Shown here in pieces: positions 10,610 through 24,200 of a stretch of DNA of 64,000 nt. A program made the position numbers and the translations under genes. The notes under the pieces are model-generated. The model was not told the DNA's origin and did not search any database. It worked only from the letters and a program-made list of their open reading frames with translations. The stretch comes from Vigna angularis. Taxonomy: Eukaryota > Streptophyta > Magnoliopsida > Fabales > Fabaceae. Location: contig NC_068975.1 of NCBI RefSeq assembly GCF_016808095.1, positions 28,261,501 through 28,325,500 of the forward strand, in the 5' to 3' direction. The stretch's first letter is position 1; the number at the start of each line of letters is the position of its first letter.

Positions 10610-12017
10610 ATTACATGGGGGAGAGGGTTGTGTATATCGTTCATTTTCCTTTGTTAATTGATCATCTACACTATGTGCTCTTTGCAATAAATTTGTATCA
10701 CCAATATAATTAATGTATGTTGTATTAAAACATTTTTAGGGTTTTTCAACTTCAATTAACTCACTCAACTATAGCCCTTCCATTCTTGTATACATTTCTT
10801 TCGTTTTGACCATTTTGTTTTTTTAAGACACTTTTTATTTTTCTGAATGTAAAGTTTGGTTAATATTTGTTTAGAACTATTTGAATTTGAATTGAATACA
10901 TTAATTTAGCTGAATCCTATAATAAATTAAATAGTGATCTAAACTATTTTTTTATGGTTGAATTTTCAAATTTGAACTCAAAAAAAATAATTTTGATTTA
11001 TATTTCATTTTTATACTTTAGTTCAGTTTAATTAGTTATTATTTTTAGTTTAATTTAGGTTTTTTTATCACTCATACATTTATCTATTTAATAACACGAA
11101 CCTATCATGCATCCAGTAATATATTACTCTAAACCCCATCGCGTGGAACGCATGAAATGAGAACACAATTTTTTATTAACAATGAAAGGCAAAATTAAAT
11201 ATTAATTTGTTTTAGACGTTGGATCGAGATCAACTATTAAGTGTAATGTGTAACCGTCAAACTTCGGTAAAGTGGTTTGTTTGTCCATTCCGTTACATTG
11301 AGAAGTTATATATATTCCGATGAGAAAGTGAGTAAAAATTAAATTCGGTTATTAAAGTATTAGTGCTGTAATAAATTCAATTAGTTACTCTTTAATTTTT
11401 ATTTATATTTATAAATTTCAAAATAATTTTTTGATTAATAATGATCTAATTACAACCTAATTAATAATAATCGCTTTATCTTAAGTCGGATAAAATTAAT
11501 CTAATATTTTTATTTGCTAGCCATTCAGTCCATCTCCTAATCATGTGTCAGGAAGGAGACTCCTGTGGAAAAGTAGACGGACTACTTTCCTTAAATATAA
11601 AATTTCATTATTATTTATTTTATTACAGAAATATAGAATAAATTTTACTGCCACTCTTTAAATAATGTACTATATTAAATTTTAAATGTTAGAAAAGACT
11701 GAAATAAAAAAAGTCGGGTACAAAATTGAAATGTGCTGGCAATGTAATTTCATAAAAAAGAAAAATAGATAGGTAGACAAATGAAGGTTTGAAGTTGAAG
11801 GGCAAAAAGTTGCGCCGTACTCCTTCTCCATGTAAGAATTTTTCTTGTGCTCTTTTTCTTTTTAATTTGGGATTTCCCTTAGTACTCAGATTAGCTTCAG
11901 TTTGTGAGTATTCTGTTCTGGATTGAGCTTTCTTTTCCTATTAATATATCGCTACTTTTTCTCTGAAGAATAATGTTGGAGTTGGTGTGTGCTTGATTTT
12001 GTGTGGCAGAGTCGACA
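10610..12017. other. Intergenic and cytochrome b5 promoter region
   Basis: AT-rich, without an ORF of coding character. The last 200 bases are T/C-rich, as in plant leaders, and the sequence just before the ATG (TGTGTGGCAG at about 12000-12010) resembles an intron acceptor. A 5'-untranslated intron is therefore possible. Confidence 0.4.
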
Positions 12018-13582
12018 ATGGCTTCAAATCCCAAAACCTTGACTTTTGAGGAGGTGTCTAAGCACAACCACAAAAAGGATTGCTGGATCATTGTCAATAG
12101 AAAGGTCTGCATCTCTTGTCTTTCTTCTTCATCTTTTTCTTAGTTTATTATCCGTTTCAGTTATCGGGATCACCATTATGCGTGCTGAAGAGGGCTGACG
12201 AATTAATTGTAAAGGGTTTGAAGGGGTTCAAGATTCTCTTGTTAATCTCCTATAGAGTATTTTTCTAGCAGCAATCTCCTTTAGAGTATTTTTTTTATCA
12301 CCAATCTCCTTTTAGAGTATTTTAAGTGCATCAAGTTTTATTCAGACTAACCATTCATGAATCCAGTGCAGTCTTGAATTTAACATTTAATAAATCAGCG
12401 AAATTAGCGTTAACAAGTAATGAAGTGAATTGCTTTTTTTTTGTTAAGGATAATAATCAAAGCGTAGTAACCAGATAACTTTGTATCAGACAAACCAGAT
12501 TGGAATGCCTATTCTGAAATTGACACTATAATAAAATTTATGAATTGAATTTTATAGTAGCATTTTAGCCTATGGTATACAGGTTCATTTTATATAATTA
12601 AAATTCAAAATATATAAACATTTTTCTAATTTATAATTTATAGCCTGATTGTTGCAGTCTCCTTTTGCACATTAGGCCTTATGCTTGGAGTGTTACTGAT
12701 ACTGTTATTGTTGCAGTTTTTGGTTGAGTTCTTTTTGCTATGTTAGAAACATGATAAAGGATATATTAGTGGTATTCGATAGAGTTATTTTATTTATCAC
12801 AGCTTCTTCTTTATTTTTGGTTTAGTAAAAACTATTGCCTCATTATTATTGGAAAGAATATGTTATATCCCGAGAAACTTGCGCGTCACGTTGATAAGTT
12901 CTCAAGAGCAGTGTAGTTCGTGTAAATTTTGCTTTGGAATATATTGAAGTGTGTATTTGAGATAAAAGTGGCCAACACCAAATGCCAAAGCTTCAGATTG
13001 AATTATTCTGTATTACCTTTCTCAATTGGTATTTAAGACTTTAGCTTGTAGTATTTCCATCAAATTTGTTATACTTTTATGCATTCCACTTTGGCAGGTG
13101 TATGATATCACCCCATTTTTGGATGACCATCCAGGAGGTGATGAAGTTTTGGTGACGTCAACAGGTAATTGATTTATCTTCGTTGGCTGGCTCATATGAA
13201 TAGTCTGTAAATAGAAAACTATTATCTTATCAATGGGCTGGCCAGCCGGAGGTAGGAATTGGTAAGGATTGGACTAAGAATCCCAAACTTTGTCATTTTT
13301 ACAGCGAAGGACGCCACCATTGATTTTGAAGATGTGGGCCACAGTGATTCTGCCATAGAAATAATGGAAAAATACTATATTGGGAACTTTGACACTTCCA
13401 CTCTTCCTGCCAACGTTAACCATAGACAGCCACCACCTACACAAGCTCACGGCGGTGGCAATCAATCTTCTGAATTTGTTGTAAAGATCTTGCAATTCCT
13501 GTTGCCTTTGGTGATATTGGGCCTTGCCTTTGCTCTGCGGTCGTATGGCAAAGAGAAGCAGGCAGCACCACATGAAAGCTGA
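12018..13582 (+). CDS. CYTB5: Cytochrome b5, tail-anchored
   Basis: Three exons: 12018-12104, 13098-13164 and 13305-13582, all with GT-AG introns and matching phases, giving 143 residues. The heme-binding domain is complete. The axial ligands are His40 in the HPGG motif and His64 in the GHS motif. Residues 109-129 ([20 protein letters not shown]) form a single C-terminal membrane segment followed by a short basic tail, the layout of ER (or outer mitochondrial) tail-anchored isoforms. It would pass electrons from NADH-b5 or NADPH-P450 reductase to desaturases, hydroxylases or P450s. It is slightly longer than the usual 134-136 residues because of a PPP/GGG-rich linker (94-107) before the anchor. 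No signal peptide is present, as expected. Confidence 0.95.
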
Positions 13583-14220
13583 ACTTAGGCTAGAGCCGAA
13601 GTTTCAGTAGGTTTACTAATTCATTGCCGATAACTGGTTATACTTTGATCAATGTTGTTTCTCTGTACTTAAAATTCGTCACCCCACCCAACACTATGTA
13701 GGGCCCTTGATGCACTCTGGTCTCTTGACTCAGTCATACTTGTTCCTTTAAACAATTGGTTTAAACTCTCATTTGTCAGCTTTTGATTGACATTGGCGCA
13801 GGGATGGATTTGAATTCAAATTGAATGCCTTTTGAAATCAAATTAGCGCTTCCAAACTGCTGCAACTATTCCCCCAACTTCAATCTCTGTCCCCTTTTAA
13901 TATTTTCAGATTTTGTTTTGAAAATGTATATATATTTGTCAAGTGACATTTTTAAAGTATGTGTAAGACAACACAAATCTAATCAAAAGTTTCTGAAAGG
14001 AAATCGGGTGGTTTGGTCCCAAGCTATAGATATCAAAGCTCAAATTAAGATCTGGTCCCTGGTTTATACATATCCATGAGAACATGACCCATTTAGCTGC
14101 TAAAATCATTGGACCCCCTCTTTATTTTGGAGCTAGAGGATAATTTTAAGCAGGGTTACTTCCTACCCCACATTTTTTTTTAAATTCTAAAATTATCTTT
14201 TATATTTTAAAATATCCTAT
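13583..14220. other. Cytochrome b5 3' flank and spacer
   Basis: Probable 3' untranslated region and flank. The ORF at 13825-14079 (+) has no recognisable motif and I do not consider it a gene. Confidence 0.4.
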
Positions 14221-14278
14221 ACCTCTATCTCTTTTTTTTTAAACGAATATCAACATTTGTTGAAGAAATTTTTTTTCA

Positions 14279-14990
14279 ACGGATGTGACGATATCTGTTG
14301 AATTTTTTTTTAGTTTTTAGTTTTTTAATTTATTGTATTTTAAATTAATATATAAATATTATTTAAATTTTTTAAAATTATTACTTAATTATTTATAAAT
14401 TAATTTTATTTTATTTAATAAAATAATAATTATTAATTTAATTTATATATTATTATTTAAATAATAATTAAAATATTTTTTAAAAGTTTATTAAAACTGA
14501 TGTGTCATCCGCGACATCGGTTGAAGTTTTTCTTTTTTTTTCAATTTTTCTTTTCTTTTTAGTTTTTAGTTTTTTAATTTATTTATTTTAAATTAATATA
14601 TAAATATTATTTAATTTTTTAAAAATTATTAATTAATTATTTATAAATTAATTTTATTTTATTTAATAAAATAATTATTATTAAATTAATTTATGTATTA
14701 TTATTTAAATACTAATTAAAATATTTTTTAAAAGTTTATTAAAATGGATGTGTCAAGTTGAAGTTTGTTTTTTTTTTCTTTTTAGTTTTAAAATTTTTTA
14801 ATTTATTGTTTTTTAATTTAATATATAAATATTATTTAATTTTTTTTAAATTATTACTTAATTATTTATAAATTAATTTTATTTTATTTAATAAAATAAT
14901 TATTATTAATTTAATTTATGTATTATTATTTAAATAATAATTAAAATATTTTAAAAAATTTATTAAACGGATGTATCATATCCGTTAAAT
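14279..14990. repeat. AT-rich tandem repeat, unit about 217-248 bp, three copies
   Basis: Units start with GGATGTG/GATGTGTCA-like phrases at about 14279, 14496 and 14744, with a partial fourth at 14967. Each contains the same order of AT-rich phrases, for example AATTAATATATAAATATTATTT and TAAATTAATTTTATTTTATT. Phrases of the type 'CGGATGT...CCGTTGAA' also flank the array (14270-14300, 14990-15100), which hints at a decayed transposon with internal repeats. Confidence 0.75.
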
Positions 14991-15109
14991 TTTCTTTTTA
15001 AATAAAAACAATAAAATAAAATATAAAATATGTAAATGGATGTCAACATTCGTTTATAAATGTCAACATTTGTTGAAGGTGAAACGGATTTTGACTTCCA
15101 TTTTATAAC

Positions 15110-17066
15110 AAGAACAAATTAAAAATAAGATGATGTAAGAAATATCGGAGGTTGAAGTGATGGAAGGAGCAACACTCTTTTAACCACACCCAAATTCCTT
15201 TTGGCCTAAATAGACGAATTGAAAAACCGTTGCAAGTCACTACAAACGAATGAATTCATTCCCTGTCTTCATTCAATTAATCAAGTAAAGTTTCTGGTCA
15301 CGTTATTGTCCCACTTTATACACTTGAATATTAATACGAAAATAGAAAAATAACTTTTAAGAGGGCCAAAATAGTAATAAAAATATAATTTTATAGATAT
15401 TATAAAATTATTCCAGGATTTAACTTTTATATTTTTAACATTTTTTTATTGACAAGTATTAGTTATAAGTGGAAGAGTTGAATTCACAACCTCTCACTCT
15501 CTTTTTCAAAATTTTCAAACCAATTTTATATCTTTCAAATTTTAGTGGAAGAAGTTAAATTCACAATCTCTCAAATTCTCTTTTTCAACTTTTATAGATC
15601 TTTATATTGTTAATACATTTTTTTAAATATAATTTATTGTTATTAAGTTCATGTCAACTGTACTCTTTTTCAGCTGTTAATCTAGTTCTTGCAAAAACCT
15701 AATGAAGGTGTAGATGAAATATCATGAGACAAATTTATGTTTGACTAGAACAATATTTGTTATAATATAACTTTATTGATGCCAGAATTTTGTTCAAACA
15801 ATTCCTCGAATATATGATTATACCTTCTTAATGAAATTGGTACTAGTAAGTTTTCAATAGTGGATTGTCATGGTGGGAAAACGATAGTGCTTGCTTGCTT
15901 AGTAAATTTTCAGATGATTGATATTGCTGTGGAGTGTTGTTGAGCGATCAATGGTCATGGATCCAAAAAGAAAGAAAGAATCAAATAGTCACAGATATCT
16001 CCATGCTCTTTTTCTTCTGAAATATCCTTACTTCAAAAGTATTTGAATCATTTTAATGTTTTGAAAAAATTAGGAATTAGTAATGTTACATCGGCGTGGT
16101 TACTTCTGAAACATTCATAAAATTATAAACTTAAAATATTAAGTTTTATTGTTCTTGTCAGTCTAGCAAGATATGTCCTAATCAGTATATTTAATTCAGA
16201 TAATTGTAAGATCCTTTCATAAACATGCAAGTTAAACTATGTTTAACTTCACTGATTGGAATAAATTAACTGTGAACAAATTGAATTTTTGACTTATAGA
16301 ATTAGAAAAGTGCATAGAAGCCGCTTCCCCCACTAAAAACCAAAGTGCAATCAACTGCATAAATAACAGAAGCATTATTATCTATAGCTCATAATATTTT
16401 TGTTACCAAAGATTTGATTCGAGATGTTAATGTATATTTTAAATCAGTGCATTACACCTCCTGAATATTAACCACCAATTCATACATAATCCTATGATGG
16501 ACATTCTTTATCAATTATATTTAATCCTGCAGTTACTTTAATTGGTTGGTTTCAGCAGCCATTAAACACAAAAAATCTTTAAGCACAGCAAATGTTACTT
16601 CTGCAATCATGTTTTATAGATTGTGTGATCTAATCAACAACTTCAGTAGTTTACACTCTTTTTCTTTGTTCTGTTTCACTTATAAGCCTGCGAGTAAATC
16701 TCCTTTTAGCAGTGTTTCTATAATGGACGATTTGTAAATCGTCCAGTTAGAGTTAATTAGTATATTAGAAAGCAGAATGTGTAATCACTTAACCAAGATT
16801 AATGTGTAAGCTACTTATTTCGATATTATTTTTCTCTTTATGTACGACGATTACACTGAGATTATAACCTATTATGTTATTCATAACAAGACAAGAGCAT
16901 GGAATGAAATGCGAAGGAAGGAGACCAGGTCTTCTTTAAAATATTGAATCATATACTATAACGTGATTTGCTGATTCGGTCTTTATCATACGGCAACCAG
17001 CAACACTTTGTTTCGCTTCAGATATGTCATGCACATGCATAAAATGATTCGGTTGTTCTGTTTCAT
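15110..17066. other. Intergenic, AT-rich
   Basis: No gene is supported. A loosely duplicated phrase (GTGGAAGAGTTGAATTCACAA at about 15470 and a relative at about 15545) lies in it. The 16546-16737 ORF has no coding signature. Confidence 0.45.
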
Positions 17067-18077
17067 TCAGGACCAGAAGTCCCACCATTGGTAATCACAG
17101 CCCATGATATCATCTGATTCCAACAAACCCCAATGTTGTGGTGTTGTCAAAGAACCATCAGTGTTCTCGACAAAGTTCAGAAGAGAAGCTTCATCTTCCA
17201 CACCAAAGTATTGTTTTGCCTTTATGCTGCTGTCACAGTCCGAGATAACACTACGAACAATGCCTTCTGATCTTCCTGCTGTCCAACAAGGCCGCTTTAT
17301 CTCCTGTTCTCTTTTGACTGTTTCTCCATTTCCCGCTTCACTCTCCATGCTGTTTGCTGCTTTGTATCGCGTACTACAACTCTCAGTTTGTTCTAGGGGC
17401 TTCTGTAATCGATTTTTCAGATCCTGCAACTGTTGAAAACTTAATTCGTTAGAGCGTATCCTACACAAACTGTCTATGCAGTTTTAAGCTAATTCTAACG
17501 TTGTTCTATTATTGGACCCATTGATGTAACACAGAATCACCCACTCAACTGCAATGGATGTCACTACCACAGCACAGTAATTTTAAAAAAATTAAGAAAT
17601 AATTACATGACCCATTTAAAAAAAAAAATTGAAAGTCAGAAACTTTATGCATGAAATGTTTGTTTATCTCAAGCATAGAATCAACAGTGTATCGCAAGTA
17701 TTTCTCACCTGTGTTAACATTGATTGATACTCTTTGTTGAGAGCATCAAACCTTGAATCCAACGTCTTATAATTGGCTCGAAGCGTGGTGTAGTCTCGCT
17801 GAAGCTGCTTTAGCTTCCATCGAGCTCTCTTGTTCTGAAACCATATGGCAACTTGTCTTGGTTGCAAGCCAAGCTCTCTTGCCACCTCCAATTTCTTTGC
17901 CGGTTCCAGTCTGGAGTCTGTCTCAAACATGGATTCCAGTGATTTAACTTGTCCATCGCTGAACCTTTTTTTGTTTATGCTCCTCTTCTTTCTCGTGCCT
18001 GCATTCGATGAATGAGAATATTCCGAAATATCTGACATATTTGGTGATTGATGATCAACAGACGAATAAGGTGACAT
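17067..18077 (-). CDS. ATHB-12-like: HD-Zip class I transcription factor, ATHB-7/ATHB-12 type
   Basis: Two exons on the minus strand, 18077-17709 and 17429-17067, give 243 residues. The homeodomain spans about residues 29-85 and contains the helix-3 phrase QVAIWFQNKRARWK, which contacts DNA. A leucine zipper follows at once (heptad Leu/aliphatic residues from about LKQLQRDYTTLRANY onward). The single intron interrupts the zipper, as usual for this class. The acidic, Trp-rich C-terminus (CDYQWWDFWS) resembles the activation end of ATHB-7/12 relatives. These factors bind CAATNATTG and are usually induced by ABA and drought. A second in-frame ATG at 18038 would remove 13 residues; the TATA box is so close to the first ATG that this shorter start may also be used. 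Confidence 0.93.
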
Positions 18078-18110
18078 GTGATGTTTTGGCTACTCAAGTT
18101 ATGGGAATTG

Positions 18111-18120
18111 CTATTTATAC
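18111..18120 (-). promoter_or_regulatory. TATA box of the HD-Zip gene
   Basis: On the minus strand the sequence GTATAAATAGC lies only about 35-43 bases before the ATG at 18077. This would give a leader of about ten bases or fewer for the first ATG, or about 50 for the ATG at 18038. Confidence 0.55.
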
Positions 18121-18376
18121 AATATGGTATTATGATGAGAGAATGTGTGAACTTCCGAATCGAGTATTGAAATTGTGCATGGATCATGATTGTTGAGAAT
18201 GGAAAATTTGTTAGTTTAAATAAAGATGATTTTTATCTGTAACGATGGGATAAGTTCAGGAGGGACACCGAATGACATGTAGCCACAAAACATGGTTACT
18301 CGGTTACGTTCTTCTTTTGTCCTTCTGTGAAAGGAACCAAGGGTTATACGTTCAAAGCACTATAAAAAATTTGGCA

Positions 18377-18387
18377 ACACGTGGCGT
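18377..18387 (-). promoter_or_regulatory. ABRE/G-box-like element upstream of the HD-Zip gene
   Basis: The stretch ACACGTGGC contains CACGTG and ACGTGGC, the core bound by ABF/AREB bZIP factors. It lies about 300 bases upstream of the HD-Zip start. It agrees with the ABA response known for ATHB-7/12 relatives; regulation in this plant is inferred. Confidence 0.55.
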
Positions 18388-18499
18388 TGTTTAAGATTAG
18401 TGTCGTACTTTATTCAGAGACTGACGATTCTGGGACAAGCATTTCGGTACAGCTGTCGATCGCTTTTCCATTTTAGACTGAATTCGGTCCACGTAATCT

Positions 18500-20900
18500 G
18501 TTCTTGCCTAAGAAATTTCTTTCATTAATTTTTAATATATCTTATTAAATAGTTTAACTTTGTAGCATATTTTTTAAATAAAATATATATGGCTTTTTAT
18601 GTTAATTATTAGTAATATTGATTTTGTAAACATGATTTATATACTTATTTATTTATTTTTGTAATTTTTGTTTAATTTTTGACTGAAATAATTATAAAAA
18701 AGGGGCAATGCTATTAGTTGCATCCATCATAATACCATATTAGAGAAATTTATTTATTTTTAATATTTTTCTATTATGAGCATAAAATTCTTTATGTATT
18801 TGAGATATTTTTAGTTTTAAAATATAAAACTTTTTTTATGTTTTTAAAATGATTCGGAAGACTAAAAGTAGAAAGTATATTTAAATTGTTTTTAATTTTA
18901 ATTTTATTGTGAAACTGCAGCGAAATAAATGTTTTTATATATAATAGAGATATTAATGAAATAAACATAGATTCTTTTTTTCACGTGTATGGAAAATGAA
19001 TGGACATCATTCTTTCTTGATAGCTTGACTTTCCAACCATATCATGAAATTCAAAGAGGCTTGTTGTTCACTTTTCTCGTCCTCTGTTTTGCACTTTCTC
19101 TATATGAAGTGAACAGAGTGTTAGCTAAGAAAAAAAAACATTAGAGTTGGATAGTTGTATTTGTTATCCAATTGGTCCAATAAGAGACAGTTAACAAATC
19201 GTAGGAAGTATTTGTATTAGGATTAAAGTCATCTTAACGACTAAAAAACTTCAAGAGGCTTTGGATAATGTGTTATTCAATTTTGACACTTCTATACGAA
19301 CATATGCAAGAAGGATTGAGACTAGTTGTTGAGAGATACAGACCCAAAGAACATTGGTCTAATAGTAAAATGTTTGTCAACATGATTTGAAAGACATTTA
19401 CCTAGTTCCCTTTCGAATTAGAGTATACATATTTTGAATATTTAACTGTAGAAGAAAATACCTAAATTGATTTTTAAATTGTGTAGTTTAAGATACTATA
19501 TTGACTTCCAAATTAATGTTCTGGATTGTGTAATTAGGTATAAGTTTTTGAGTTCAAAATTGCATAATCTAAAAAGTTTCAAAATTGCATAATCCAGACA
19601 AAACTTTATACCGAAGGGTAAAATAGAGATGTTAATGTTTTGGGGAGTGTAGAAGAAAACTGAGGTGCAAAACCAATGGCCTGCCCCCATTATTGTTTTG
19701 GGCCCATCATAAAGAGACAGATGAAAACCAATTAGGTATAAACACAAGTTCTGAGTTTTTTTTCCTGTCCTCTACTAAGCATTATCAATACACTGATGCT
19801 ATAATATATTTTATTAAAAAATATTTTAAAATTTTAATAAAATTAAATAGACTTTAAAATATTGTTTTGGGCCAATCATCAAGAGGCACACGAAAACCAA
19901 TTGGGCCCAAACACCGACACTACAATGAATGACAATATATATTGTTCATAAAAGTTATCCTTACAAGTTTACTACATGTCCTGGAAAACTCGTTTAATAA
20001 AATGACATAAAATTTCTCGTACAGAGAAAAAGGAATTTAAAATTTTGAAACAATTATAATACAATTACATAAAGTTTTGAAACAATTTCTCATTAGACGT
20101 GATAAATAGTTAAATTTAAAAATAAGAAATTATATAATAAATATTCGTATTTGTAAATATCAATAAAAAATAATAACTATACAGTTTAACCTAAAAGAAA
20201 TCGGCCACCATCTAATAAAAATATCCACGATGACAAATTACAAATTATATATACAATTGAAAACACACAAAGAATTACAATTGAAATTTGGAAGCAAAGT
20301 TTAGATTTAAGTAATCGAATCACTCACTTAAATTCTTACTATTTCAATTTCTTTAAAAAAAATATATTTAAATAATATATTTAATTATAAAATAGTTTAA
20401 TTTTTGTATAAAAATAAATACAGTTTAAAATTTGTCATCCAATCATATTTACAAGAATCTTAGGTTACAAGATCAAACACGAAGCGTATAGGTGAGAGAT
20501 CCACTCTTAAACGAGTTGAATCAGTGTTCCCAAGTTTGAAGTCAAGACAGAATTAACACATTCTTATTTATAACATTTTGACAAAGTATATGTATAATTT
20601 TTTTTTATTAAATTTGAAATACATCAACATAAAAATAAATAAATAAAAAAATATTATGTGTTGAATTAAAATATTACGAAAAAATGTGTAAAAAAAAAAT
20701 ATTTTTCCTTAATTTATTCCCAGGTGACCAAGTCATCCTCTATTTACTCATTTTCCCACTTACTACCTTTTCAAGCCGCCACTTTCCCATTACGATTTTC
20801 TCGATTGCTTCCTTCTTCGTTGCCATAAATATCCATTCATTCCTTAATACCTTCTCCATCCTCAACCTTATCCCTCTACAAAATTTTACATATATCTCAC
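18500..20900. other. Intergenic, AT-rich
   Basis: No gene is supported. A phrase of the type 'GTTTTGGGCCCATCATAAAGAGAC' near 19693-19735 recurs in diverged form near 19863-19900, with 'AAAACCAATT' following in both, so this is a small dispersed duplication. The rest is low complexity. Confidence 0.45.
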
Positions 20901-20924
20901 AAATTTAGGGCTTTTGCATCAGAA

Positions 20925-21263
20925 ATGTTGGGCATAAGCTTGAAACAAACGTACGAGGGAGGTGAGCAGGAGGTAAGGGAAGTGGTGATGGTGAGGAAAG
21001 AGATACGAAAAGGGTGCATGAAAATAAAGGTTGGTGGTGAAGGCGAAGAGCAGCAGAAAATAACGGTGCCGGTGAATTACCTGAAGCACCCACTGTTTGT
21101 TCAGCTTCTGAAGGAGGCGGAGGAAGAGTACGGCTTTACACACAAGGGAACCATAACTATCCCTTGTCAACTCGCCCAGTTTAAGCACGTTCAGCACTTG
21201 ATCGATGCCGACACCTCCCTCCACCACCATCATCTCCACCTCGTTCCCTGCTTCTGGGTTTAA
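20925..21263 (+). CDS. SAUR32-like: SAUR family protein, SAUR32-like
   Basis: Single exon, 112 residues. The SAUR core runs from about residue 25 to 90: RKGCMKIKV, then ITVPVNYLKHPLFVQLLKEA and EEYGFTHKGTITIPC. The stretch after the core is His-rich and ends CFWV. SAURs are small auxin-related proteins; the best-known ones inhibit PP2C.D phosphatases and so activate plasma-membrane H+-ATPases during cell expansion. SAUR32-type members also respond to ABA and light. The ATG at 20925 is chosen because an acceptable Met lies shortly before the charged N-terminal segment and no closer alternative gives a complete core. The canonical VPKGC is changed to IRKGC here. Confidence 0.93.
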   Translation: MLGISLKQTYEGGEQEVREVVMVRKEIRKGCMKIKVGGEGEEQQKITVPVNYLKHPLFVQLLKEAEEEYGFTHKGTITIPCQLAQFKHVQHLIDADTSLHHHHLHLVPCFWV

Positions 21264-24200
21264 TTCATCCATCTCACCCACCAACCTTCAAACTTAATTA
21301 CCTTCCAGATCCAGGGATCTTTGTGCTCTGTAAATTTCTATATACATATATATCGTCATTTTAACTCTCGTAAAAATTCATGTATATGAGTTTTCTTCCC
21401 TGCAACTCTGTCTTTTTCCCTCCCAATCATTTTGCGTTTATTGTTAGTAACTCGTAGTTGATTTTTACTTTTCAAAACTGTCTTGCTTACAAAACGTAGG
21501 TAAATAACGTTGGCGGTAACGGTAAAAAATGATACAGGACACGTAATTTAATGTCGAATTGAAGGAGAAGACAACCCCCACGAAAAACGAGTTTGGATTC
21601 TCTCTTGAGTTACGTGTTGTTTCTCTTTTCTGCTTTCAGAATACACTGATATAATGATACTGATGTTGAAGTTTTAAAATATATTAAAAACATTTTTAAA
21701 GTAAATATTAATGTATTTTTAATGGTCAAGACTTTGACAAAAATAAAATATCATAACGAAATTACCACTCAGTTCATTGTATCTGTTTCTTTTTTTAGAA
21801 TACTTGTTTATAAATAATTGTCAACACGTAATTGGCTTTAGGTTATTTTACCATGAACAACATGTGGGTGTTTGTAAAACTGTGATCGAAATAATTCATC
21901 TACAGATAAAATATTTGAAGAGTCAAAAAATAATTTTAAAAGGAATTAAATAATAAAATCCTCAAAATGTATTTTTACCATGAAATAAAAAACAAATTTA
22001 AATAAAAATATCATATAAACATTTGTATGTTTTTTTTTTTACATTTTTACCAAATATTTATGATTTAATAAGTTGGCTTGACAACTTTTAACTACCAGCT
22101 ACCAACTTTTACCTTTAAGCAGATTTTTCATTTTTAATTATTTTTTAATATTTATGTATTTGCAACTAATTTTGTCCAAGCCTTCGAATGTATATTTTTA
22201 CATGAAATAGAGAAAAAGAAACGACAAAAGTCTAAAATAAAATAAATCCTTTCATTTTTGCATATTTTTTTTGTGTTAGTGTTTTTTTTCCTATCCTTGA
22301 CGAGGTGAATGTCACTGTTTGATGTGGGGAAACGAATGAATACACAGTATCAACTTGGTCCAAGAAGACAAGCGATTATTTGCAAGTTGATACATAACTA
22401 AAAATATATCACTGACCCACCAATGCAAAATATCTTTTGCTTCGTATAAACCCAACTACAAATTTAGGTATACTCCTCTTACACATTTATTCACTATTAT
22501 ATTTACATTATTTTTTTAAAATGATAACTTCCTTAGCTCCATTTTCGATATTTTTTCTAGATTTTGATTACTCTTTTTACAATCGAGCATCCTTATGGAT
22601 TTATTATTTTTATGCTAAAACTAAATCCATATTCCTAATTTTTTTGTTACGCACTTATCTTTATTTTATTAATTGGTGATTGTGTGATTTTACTCAATTG
22701 TATAAGGATTTGTTATTGTTATATTATTTTGACAGTCTTATTGCATAATAGGATTTTGATATATCTTCAAGAAGTATTATACTTCATCATTGAGAGATTA
22801 TCTAGTAATAGATTTTATCTTAAACAAGTTTTGTCGATCAAAATAATAAGTAATATAGTAATTCCGAGCTATCATGAATAAGTTGTATAATAATTAAAAA
22901 TAATAAAATATGAACTTCAACCGATAAATTTATCCCGTATAATATTTTATTATAAGAAAACTAGATTAAATATATCATCTAAAACAAATATAAATAGTAT
23001 TATAATAAATTTTAATAAAATTAATTAAAACAAAATAATTGTTAAATAAATAAAAAAATGCAAACCGGTAAAAGAAGACATAAATATCCTTTTTGTTAAA
23101 ACATTTATTATATTAGTTTACATATTTTTTAAAAATATATATGCGTTAAATTTATTTATATTGCTAACCAGAAAAAAAGAAGAGAATAATAGTGAGTTTG
23201 AATTAAAAAAGGTATATTTATTTTTGATGAACCTAGAAACGCTATTTAGTTGACCGTATATAATACATGAATCAGAAACTATACGGCATCTCTATCAATC
23301 CCCACCCGAAATTTTAATTCCTACCATTACTTTGACGTTTGAAATGAAAATGATTCTGTACTCTTTATTTTGATCAGAAAGAAATACATACATTGTTCGC
23401 GTCTTTTATTATGATATTATTTAATTTTAATGAATTAAAAAGTTAAGTGGCATATTAATTGAAATATATTGTCTTAAAAAGAATATTTATGATATAAATG
23501 GAACAAGTAGGTAGAAGTTTAGTTTTTTCGCGGATGGTTTCCTTCCCTCCAGATTGGACGGTATTTAACTTTTTCAATCCCACTTTCCTCACTTTGCATC
23601 TGTGCTCATTCCTCCCCATTTTCTTCTGTCTGCTATTGCCATTGCCTAACGCAACGCAAACATACATTAATCATCAAGCACCACCACCAGCTACTGTTTC
23701 TAGATTAATATTATTCATTTCACATATATTATAAAAGTAAAATAATTATAAAACAATAAATTTCTATTTAAAAAGAATAAAAAATTAAGAAAGAGTAATA
23801 TAAAATCAATGTAAAAAATTTTCTATGGAAAAATATGATTTCTTACTATAATATATTTTAAGGAGTGAATTTTAAATCTAACTCAATTTCATAAAACTAA
23901 CTTGTAGATAAGGCTATATTTACGTATATAGTCTAACAATAACTTTGATATTCTTTCGGGTATGAGATTAGGAATCACAATCAAAAACTTCTTTACACTT
24001 TTTTGAACCTTGTAATTTCATCTTTAATTTTAGTTACACAATTTTTCCAAGTTCTTAATGCTTTGATGTTCAAGTCAGTATTACGATGGTTCGGTTAGCA
24101 CAATAAAATCTTAAATTCATAATAAATACAATCAATTATCTCTTTACGTCATAATCATATTTAAAGGTTTTGAGATAGATTATAATTACTATAATCGTAA

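Noticed and set aside
20919..21284. Minus-strand ORF opposite the first SAUR gene
   Set aside because: Antisense shadow. The plus-strand reading is a complete SAUR domain.
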